The translations under genes were made by a program, and so were the position numbers. From Dongia_B sp964406155 (GTDB lineage Bacteria > Pseudomonadota > Alphaproteobacteria > Dongiales > Dongiaceae): a stretch of DNA of 64,000 nucleotides. Positions within the stretch are counted from its first letter, which is position 1, and every line of letters begins with the position of its first letter. The stretch is taken from NCBI GenBank assembly GCA_964406155.1, contig CAYOQR010000023.1, positions 1 through 64,000 of the forward strand, read 5' to 3'. The notes under the pieces are model-generated. The model made no database searches, had not been told where the DNA came from, and was given only the letters and a program-made list of their open reading frames with translations. Below are positions 59,178 to 64,000 of the stretch, piece by piece.

Positions 59178-59876
59178 ATGATTGAACGCAGGCCCTTCGA
59201 CAGTCTCGGCGGTGCCGATCACGGCTGGTTGAACGCCAAGCATCACTTTTCCTTTGCCGAGTATCACGACCCCGACCGCGTGCATTGGGGTGCCCTGCGT
59301 GTCTGGAACGACGACACCATCGCGCCGAAGACGGGCTTCCCGCCGCATCCCCATGCCGACATGGAGATCATCACCTATGTCCGCGAAGGGGCCATCACCC
59401 ATCAGGACAGCCTCGGCAATCAGGGGCGCACCGAAGCGGGCGATGTGCAGGTGATGAGCGCCGGCTCGGGCATCCGTCATGGCGAATACAACATGGAGGA
59501 CGAGACGACGCGCATCTTCCAGATCTGGATTGTGCCGAACCAGCGCGGCGGCAAGCCGTCCTGGGGCGCCAAGCCCTTCCCCAAGGGCGAGCGGGCCGGC
59601 GCCTTCGTGGCGCTCGCCAGCGGCATCGCGGGTGACGAGGATGCCCTGCCGATCCGCACCGATGCCCGCGTCCTCGGCGCCACGCTGAGGGCCGGCGAGA
59701 CCGCAGATTACAGACTGGGCAGCGGCCGCAACGCCTATCTCGTCCCGGCCAAGGGTGCGGTCGAGATCAACGGCGTGCGGATCGACGCCCGCGACGGCGC
59801 CGCCATCCGCGACGAGGCGACCCTGCGCGTCACCGCGCTGGAGGATGCCGAAGTCGTCCTCGTGGATGCCGCCTGA
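59178..59876 (+). CDS. Pirin-family protein (YhhW-like quercetinase type)
   Basis: A 232-residue bicupin. The metal site is FPPHPHADMEIITYVREGAITHQDSLGN in broken form, near residues 54-85, giving His and Glu ligands, and SAGSGIRHGEYN follows. YhhW-type members can open quercetin in vitro; others act as regulators. GGAGACGGAAC precedes the ATG. A strong terminator follows 75 bp after the stop. It is alone, with palindromes upstream. Confidence 0.92.
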   Translation: MIERRPFDSLGGADHGWLNAKHHFSFAEYHDPDRVHWGALRVWNDDTIAPKTGFPPHPHADMEIITYVREGAITHQDSLGNQGRTEAGDVQVMSAGSGIRHGEYNMEDETTRIFQIWIVPNQRGGKPSWGAKPFPKGERAGAFVALASGIAGDEDALPIRTDARVLGATLRAGETADYRLGSGRNAYLVPAKGAVEINGVRIDARDGAAIRDEATLRVTALEDAEVVLVDAA

Positions 59877-59950
59877 CTGGATGGCATCTGAGTGGATGCC
59901 GCCTGACGGCCTGGTCATGTGACGCCCGATCACATGATGCTCTGACCACG

Positions 59951-59998
59951 ATGCTCCCGCGCCCGCTTTCGACAGCCGGGCGCGGGAGCATCCTTTTA
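59951..59998 (+). terminator. Rho-independent terminator after pirin
   Basis: ATGCTCCCGCGCCCG at 59951-59965 and CGGGCGCGGGAGCAT at 59977-59991 pair perfectly over 15 bp, followed by CCTTTT. Confidence 0.8.
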
Positions 59999-60020
59999 TC
60001 TGCGGTAAAGGGAACGGCCT

Positions 60021-60104
60021 GGGATCAACAGGCAGGGATCAACAGGCAGGGATCAACAGGCAGGGATCAACGGACGGGGATCAGTGGATGGGGATCAGTG
60101 GATG
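60021..60104. repeat. Tandem array, six units of 14 bp
   Basis: GGGATCAACAGGCA three times, then GGGATCAACGGACG, then GGGATCAGTGGATG twice. The array lies just downstream (minus strand) of the DUF4118-PAS gene. Confidence 0.8.
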
Positions 60105-60115
60105 GGCGTCCGGCT

Positions 60116-60976
60116 CTAGCGGCCCCACAGCGTCACCCCGAGGCAGAGCAGATCCGGCCCGCTTTCGTCCCGCCCTTTCTGTCCCCCCTCGCCCCGCGCC
60201 AGGATCAGGCAGGTCCAGCGGATGCGCGCACCCGTCGCCGTGGGTGACGGCCAGATGCCGAGATCCTGATCCGACGGCTGCTGCCGGGCGGCCACCAGCC
60301 GCTCCTGGAAACGTGCCCGCTCGGCCTCCGGCACCAGCAGATCCGCCCCAGCCTTGCCAAGCGCAGCCGGCCGGCCGAGACCGAGTATCCGCGCCGCCGC
60401 CGGATTGAGATCGCGCAACCGCCCCGCCGCATCCAGCCGCAGCATCAATATCTCGCTGTGCTCGAATAACGTCTCCGCCACCGCCGCCGCTTCGTCGCGC
60501 TGCGCCAGCCGGTCGCTCAGCGCCGCATTGGCCTCGCGCAGAAGGCTAAGCTCGCTCTGCCGTTTCTCGCTGTGCTGATGCGTGATCTCGCTGATGAGCG
60601 CGTCGGACCGCCGCTTCTGGGCGACGATCAGGCAGGTGATGCCGAGGCAGAGCGCGAAGCCGATGAAATTCGGCAGCGCCTCCAGCGACACGGCGAAGGA
60701 ATTATAGGGTGGCGTGAAGACGTAATCGACCACCAGCACGGCAATGACCGTGGCGATCCAGGCCGGCAGCGGTCCGCTGATCCAGGCCGTGACGATGATG
60801 GCGATGAAGAACGGGAAGAGGATGACCTCGCCATCCCAGGCCCGCACCCCCAGGGCCAATCCCGTCGCCACGGCGACGCAGAGAAACGCCAGTCCATAGC
60901 CCAGCAATTCCCCGCGCGAGGAGCTCTCCTCGCCGTTCCGACCGTCCATCTGCAGATGCCGACTATCCTGTGCCAT
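60116..60976 (-). CDS. Orphan DUF4118-PAS sensor protein without kinase domain
   Basis: A 286-residue membrane protein. Residues about 20-125 hold four helices of the KdpD-type DUF4118 bundle (LAFLCVAVATGLALGV, ILFPFFIAIIVTAWISGPLPAWIATVIAVLVVDYVF in broken form, IGFALCLGITCLIV), followed by a coiled coil and a PAS domain (LFEHSEILMLRLDAAGRLRDLNPAAARILGLG near 175-215). The protein ends soon after the PAS fold; no histidine kinase part follows in any frame, because the 6-unit repeat comes next. Start ATG 60976; a GTG or ATG at 61036 is in frame. Confidence 0.78.
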   Translation of the reverse strand: MAQDSRHLQMDGRNGEESSSRGELLGYGLAFLCVAVATGLALGVRAWDGEVILFPFFIAIIVTAWISGPLPAWIATVIAVLVVDYVFTPPYNSFAVSLEALPNFIGFALCLGITCLIVAQKRRSDALISEITHQHSEKRQSELSLLREANAALSDRLAQRDEAAAVAETLFEHSEILMLRLDAAGRLRDLNPAAARILGLGRPAALGKAGADLLVPEAERARFQERLVAARQQPSDQDLGIWPSPTATGARIRWTCLILARGEGGQKGRDESGPDLLCLGVTLWGR

Positions 60977-61196
60977 GGCGCGCACCGTTCGATCGCCTCG
61001 ATTCCCGAATTGTCGCGCCGCACCCGCCCCCCGCACAAGCCCGAAAACCGGACCACAATCCTGTGGCCCGGTTCTCTCGTCGTGTCATCCTGACAGATCG
61101 CGGCAAGGTAAGCCGCGTGTTCCTCCGCCCCTTTCCTCGCTGGTGCCGGTCTTCTCAGATAGCTTCCCTCAGATAGCCCTCCCTCTGGCAGCCCTT

Positions 61197-62423
61197 TCAG
61201 GCTGCGGCCAGGGCATGCGAGCCGAAGACCTCGTAATGGATGCGGTCGGCGGCGACGCCTTCCGCCCGCAAGGCCGCCAGCATGGCCTGCATGAACGGCA
61301 CCGGCCCGCAGAGATAGTAATCCGCCTCGGGCAGGAGCACGGCATCGCGGATCGCCGCAAGATCGATGCGCCCGGCATGGTCGTAATCGATCCCCGGCCG
61401 GTCGCCCGATACCACCCGTTCATAGAACACCTTGATCGCCACCTGCGGATGCTGTGCGGCGATCTCCCGCACATGGCTGTTCAGCGCATGCACGCCGCGA
61501 TGCCGCGCCGCATGGATGAAGCTGACCCGGCGTTGCGGCTGTTCGCGCACCAGATGGTTCAGCATCGAGACCATCGGCGTCAGGCCGACGCCGCCGCTGA
61601 TCAGCACCACCGGCGTCTCGCGCCCGTCATGCAGCACGAAGTCGCCGAAAGGCGGTGAGAGTTCCAGCAACGTCCCCTCCTCCACCGTGTCATGCAGCCA
61701 GTTGGAGATCAGCCCATGCGGCGCGGCGCCGGCGTCATTCGCCGCTTCCCGCTTGATCGAGAGGCGGAGATATTCGCCATTCGGCGCATCCGACAGGCTG
61801 TATTGCCGCGGCTGGATCACGCTGCCATCGCCGGCCCGGCCGCGCAGGCTGATGAACTGGCCGGGCGTGAAGTCCGGCACCGGCGCGCCGTCCACGGGAT
61901 AGAGATAGAACGAGGTGATCTCCTCGCTCTCGCGCACCCGGCGGCCGAGGCGGAACGGCCGCCAGCCGGACCAGCCGCCTTTCGCCAGCGCCGCCTCGCG
62001 ATAGAGATCGCTCTCCGCCGCGATCAGCAGATCGGCGAGCTGCTTGTAGGCTGCGGCCCAAGCATCGACCAGCTCATCGGTCGCGGCCTCACCCATCACT
62101 TCGCGGATCGAGGCCAGCAGATGCATGCCGACGATCGGATAGTGCTCGGCGCGGATGCCGAGGCTGGCATGCTTATGGGCGATGCGGCCCAGGACCGGCG
62201 CCAGCACCGACGGATCGTCGATATTCTCGGCATAGCCCAGCACGGCCAGGGCCAAAGCCTGCTGCTGCTGCCCGCTCGCCTGATGACCCTGGTTGAAGAG
62301 ATGCTTGAGTTCCGGGTTATGGGTGAACATGCGCTGATAGAAATGGCGCGTCAGCGTCTCGCCATGTTCCCTCAGCACCGGGACGGTGGCTTTCACCAAT
62401 CGGCGGGTTTCGGCACTCAGCAT
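61197..62423 (-). CDS. hmp: Flavohemoprotein, nitric oxide dioxygenase
   Basis: A 408-residue cytoplasmic enzyme. The globin domain covers about 1-138 (TRHFYQRMFTHNPELKHLFN, proximal His in IAHKHASLGI, with Tyr29 on the distal side); the FAD domain has RQYSLSDAPN near 207; the NAD domain has GGVGLTPMVSML near 270 and LCGPVPFMQAML near 378. It converts NO and O2 to nitrate at the cost of NAD(P)H. AAAGGAAAAG precedes the ATG. A perfect 10-bp palindrome lies 63 bp upstream. Confidence 0.95.
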   Translation of the reverse strand: MLSAETRRLVKATVPVLREHGETLTRHFYQRMFTHNPELKHLFNQGHQASGQQQQALALAVLGYAENIDDPSVLAPVLGRIAHKHASLGIRAEHYPIVGMHLLASIREVMGEAATDELVDAWAAAYKQLADLLIAAESDLYREAALAKGGWSGWRPFRLGRRVRESEEITSFYLYPVDGAPVPDFTPGQFISLRGRAGDGSVIQPRQYSLSDAPNGEYLRLSIKREAANDAGAAPHGLISNWLHDTVEEGTLLELSPPFGDFVLHDGRETPVVLISGGVGLTPMVSMLNHLVREQPQRRVSFIHAARHRGVHALNSHVREIAAQHPQVAIKVFYERVVSGDRPGIDYDHAGRIDLAAIRDAVLLPEADYYLCGPVPFMQAMLAALRAEGVAADRIHYEVFGSHALAAA

Positions 62424-62485
62424 GATCTTTTCCTTTGCTCACGGTCAGGTTTGTTGCAGTGGTGATGATGCGATCTGGAGTCTTT

Positions 62486-62510
62486 AAACAGGTACAAACG
62501 GTACCTGTTT
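62486..62510. promoter_or_regulatory. Palindromic operator upstream of hmp
   Basis: AAACAGGTAC, AAACG, GTACCTGTTT: ten-base perfect arms with a 5-nt spacer. It lies 63 to 87 bp upstream of the hmp ATG, where an NO-responsive regulator would bind. It does not match the E. coli NsrR consensus or the FNR-type TTGAT box. Confidence 0.6.
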
Positions 62511-62682
62511 TATGGGAACCCGACCAGCCACCCGCCCTGCGACAAAAGCGCCCGTCATTGGAGAAGGTCGAGAATCCTGAGCGGATATTATGAGCGGCTT
62601 GACGTGGTGAGAGAGCCGACCTCAGGAAGTTTGGTTGCGCGCCTTTAACATTTCCGCCTCGACCTTACGCTGTATCACCCCC

Positions 62683-62721
62683 CATCTTAATCCTCCCCCA
62701 CAAAGGGGGAGGATTAAGATG
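62683..62721. terminator. Strong hairpin between hmp and the esterase gene
   Basis: Seventeen-base perfect arms, 62683-62699 (CATCTTAATCCTCCCCC) and 62705-62721, around the loop ACAAA. It lies 168 bp downstream (minus strand) of the carboxylesterase stop and 260 bp upstream of hmp. It may act as a terminator or be a dispersed repeat. Confidence 0.55.
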
Positions 62722-62888
62722 TATACCGATCTGGGGATGTTCCTCGGGCAAGCTACATCAAGCCTTTCTATGAAACCCCGCTTCCTTGACGGGACAACAC
62801 TGGGTCAAGTCCGAGGATGTCAAAGGAGTGCGCAATCAACATCGCGCGCATACCTTTACAGCAAGCCCACGCCCTCGTTAGTGCCGGC

Positions 62889-64000
62889 TCACTTGTGTCG
62901 ATTGGGGAGATAGACGTTCTCGGTCCACCAGTGCCGCCGCGCGGCGGCCGGGTCGTTCTTGATCCGGCAGCTACGGTCGAAGCTCATCTGCGCGCGACGG
63001 TCGAGATCGTAACGCGGCCAGGCCGGGAGATCGGGATTGGCATGGGCATCGGGGTCGCCCGCCAGGGCGAAGGCGAGGACGGCATCCTGCATCGCCGCGA
63101 CCAGGCGTCGACGCGATTGCGCCTCCGCTTCATCCGCCGGCACGCCGCAAAGCTGTTGCCCGACCGAGGTCTCCAGCTTGTCGAACAGGAAGGACTGGTC
63201 CGCCGCATGCAAGGCGCCATGCCGTGCTTCAGCCGCCCAGTCGAACTGGTAGAGCCAGACCTTGCCGCCTTGCTTCGTCACTTCCTCGGCGAACCACAAA
63301 GCCGGCATCAGGAAGAGCGAATCCCCGAGAAGATGCATGCCACGCTTACCGCTCTCTTCCTCGGCGAACCAAGCGTCATAGGCGGCGGCAGCCTCCGCGC
63401 TCAAAGCCGGCGAAAGATGCTGCAACCTTTCCGCCGCCCATTGGCAGGGATGACGGTCGAGATCGTCGTCCCAGAACAGCCAAAGCCCCATCTCGTAGCC
63501 GGTACAGCCGATCATCACATCGATGCCGCGCCCGCCACCCTCGCGCGCCGCAGTGAAGGGATCGCGCGGCGCGAAATCCGCGCTGACCTTGGCCCAGAAC
63601 AGGGAATCCATGTCGAACAGGATCTCCGACGCGGCGGCGACACCGACCACCCGTGTCATGATCTGCTCGGTGCTCAGCGCCTGCAGGTCCGCCATGGACG
63701 CGACACCGAGCCGCGCCAGGAAATCGCCCGCGCGTTCCAGCCCATGCGCCTCGCTGAAACCGCCCTGGAAATCGCCGCTCAAGCCGATGAGATTGCCGAC
63801 GCCGCTCATCATGACGACACGCCGGGCGATGCCATCCAGATGGCCCGCCGTCAGATGCCAACTGATATCGATGCTGCCGGCGGATTCGCCCATCACCGTG
63901 ATGTTCTCGGGATCGCCGCCGAAGGCCGCGATATTGTCCCTGATCCAGCGTAAGGCCAGGACCTGGTCGCGCAATCCGTTCGAATGGCTGCCGCGATAAT
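62889..64000 (-). CDS. Carboxylesterase type B, C-terminal part (runs off the window)
   Basis: About 370 residues are visible, open at base 64000. The nucleophile elbow GESAGS follows NIAAFGGDPENITVM, the family signature (Ser of the triad). The acid residue is probably in the FFDMDSLFW or GCTGYEMGLW segments, and the His in HGALHAADQSFLF. The alpha/beta hydrolase cuts carboxylic esters; the substrate is not known. The N-terminal 100 to 150 residues lie outside the window. Confidence 0.87.
   Translation of the reverse strand, partial: YRGSHSNGLRDQVLALRWIRDNIAAFGGDPENITVMGESAGSIDISWHLTAGHLDGIARRVVMMSGVGNLIGLSGDFQGGFSEAHGLERAGDFLARLGVASMADLQALSTEQIMTRVVGVAAASEILFDMDSLFWAKVSADFAPRDPFTAAREGGGRGIDVMIGCTGYEMGLWLFWDDDLDRHPCQWAAERLQHLSPALSAEAAAAYDAWFAEEESGKRGMHLLGDSLFLMPALWFAEEVTKQGGKVWLYQFDWAAEARHGALHAADQSFLFDKLETSVGQQLCGVPADEAEAQSRRRLVAAMQDAVLAFALAGDPDAHANPDLPAWPRYDLDRRAQMSFDRSCRIKNDPAAARRHWWTENVYLPNRHK

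Noticed and set aside
60021..60104. Six regularly spaced repeats, possible CRISPR
   Set aside because: The units are 14 bp and directly adjacent with no spacers, and no cas gene is near.

Overview
The window is GC-rich DNA (AT only in a few intergenic patches) with close-packed, often 4-bp-overlapping genes. The gene content (type II NADH dehydrogenase, spermidine-type ABC importer, DUF1127, DUF1488, GFA proteins, Tad pseudopilins, short palindromic repeats that translate as MDCRVKPGND-like junk) points to a free-living alphaproteobacterium, probably of the Rhodospirillales; this placement is inference. No rRNA, tRNA or CRISPR array was seen.

Region 1 (1-11546, minus strand) is the virion module of a short-tailed prophage. 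Read in its own direction (right to left) it runs: small proline-rich protein, portal, Bbp19-like protein, scaffold-like protein, major capsid protein, Bbp16-like cement protein, two small proteins, tail tubular A and B, gp13-like protein, GNAT protein, cupin-like protein, gp14-like internal protein and the start of a further virion protein that leaves the window. Order and sequences fit Bordetella phage BPP-1-like podoviruses. No terminase lies between the proline-rich gene and the first host gene, so the module looks truncated or rearranged at its right edge. Host-type dispersed repeats sit between its genes.

Region 2 (12 to 31 kb) is host chromosome: a membrane protein, an APH-like/P-loop kinase fusion, an Xre-RES toxin-antitoxin pair with a clear palindromic operator, arylamine N-acetyltransferase, type II NADH dehydrogenase, a complete four-gene spermidine/putrescine-type ABC importer, a double DUF1488 protein, a large MscS-type channel, two TPR proteins, a NUDIX hydrolase and a methyltransferase.

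Region 3 (31 to 41 kb) has a LysR regulator divergent from a DUF1127 protein, two MFS transporters, a complete IS5-family element (836 bp, CTAG target duplication, A_AAA_AAG frameshift site) inserted in the end of a palindromic repeat, a HAD phosphatase, a thioesterase and a three-gene TadE/TadG cassette.

Region 4 (41.8 to 50.5 kb) is an envelope-stress and efflux block: a PAS_5 protein, a CpxA/CpxR-like two-component pair, and divergently a MacA-MacB-NodT tripartite exporter. A GTAAA-N6-GTAAA box sits between the regulator and macA. About 560 bp of repeats separates macA from macB.

Region 5 (50.9 to 64 kb) is a run of small soluble genes: ArsR regulator with an AHSA1-type protein and a VOC protein, two GFA paralogues flanking an ornithine cyclodeaminase-like gene, HxlR/DoxX divergent pair, double DUF427 protein, PLD-type nuclease, pirin, an orphan DUF4118-PAS protein, flavohemoprotein with a perfect palindrome upstream, and the C-terminal part of a carboxylesterase.

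The most unusual signal is the repeat content. At least four palindromic families (called R1 to R4 here) are scattered between genes. A 26-bp three-arm element (R3) is nested at internal sites of both R1 and R2. In addition about ten loci carry short tandem arrays with a 14-15 bp unit, in coding and non-coding DNA alike.
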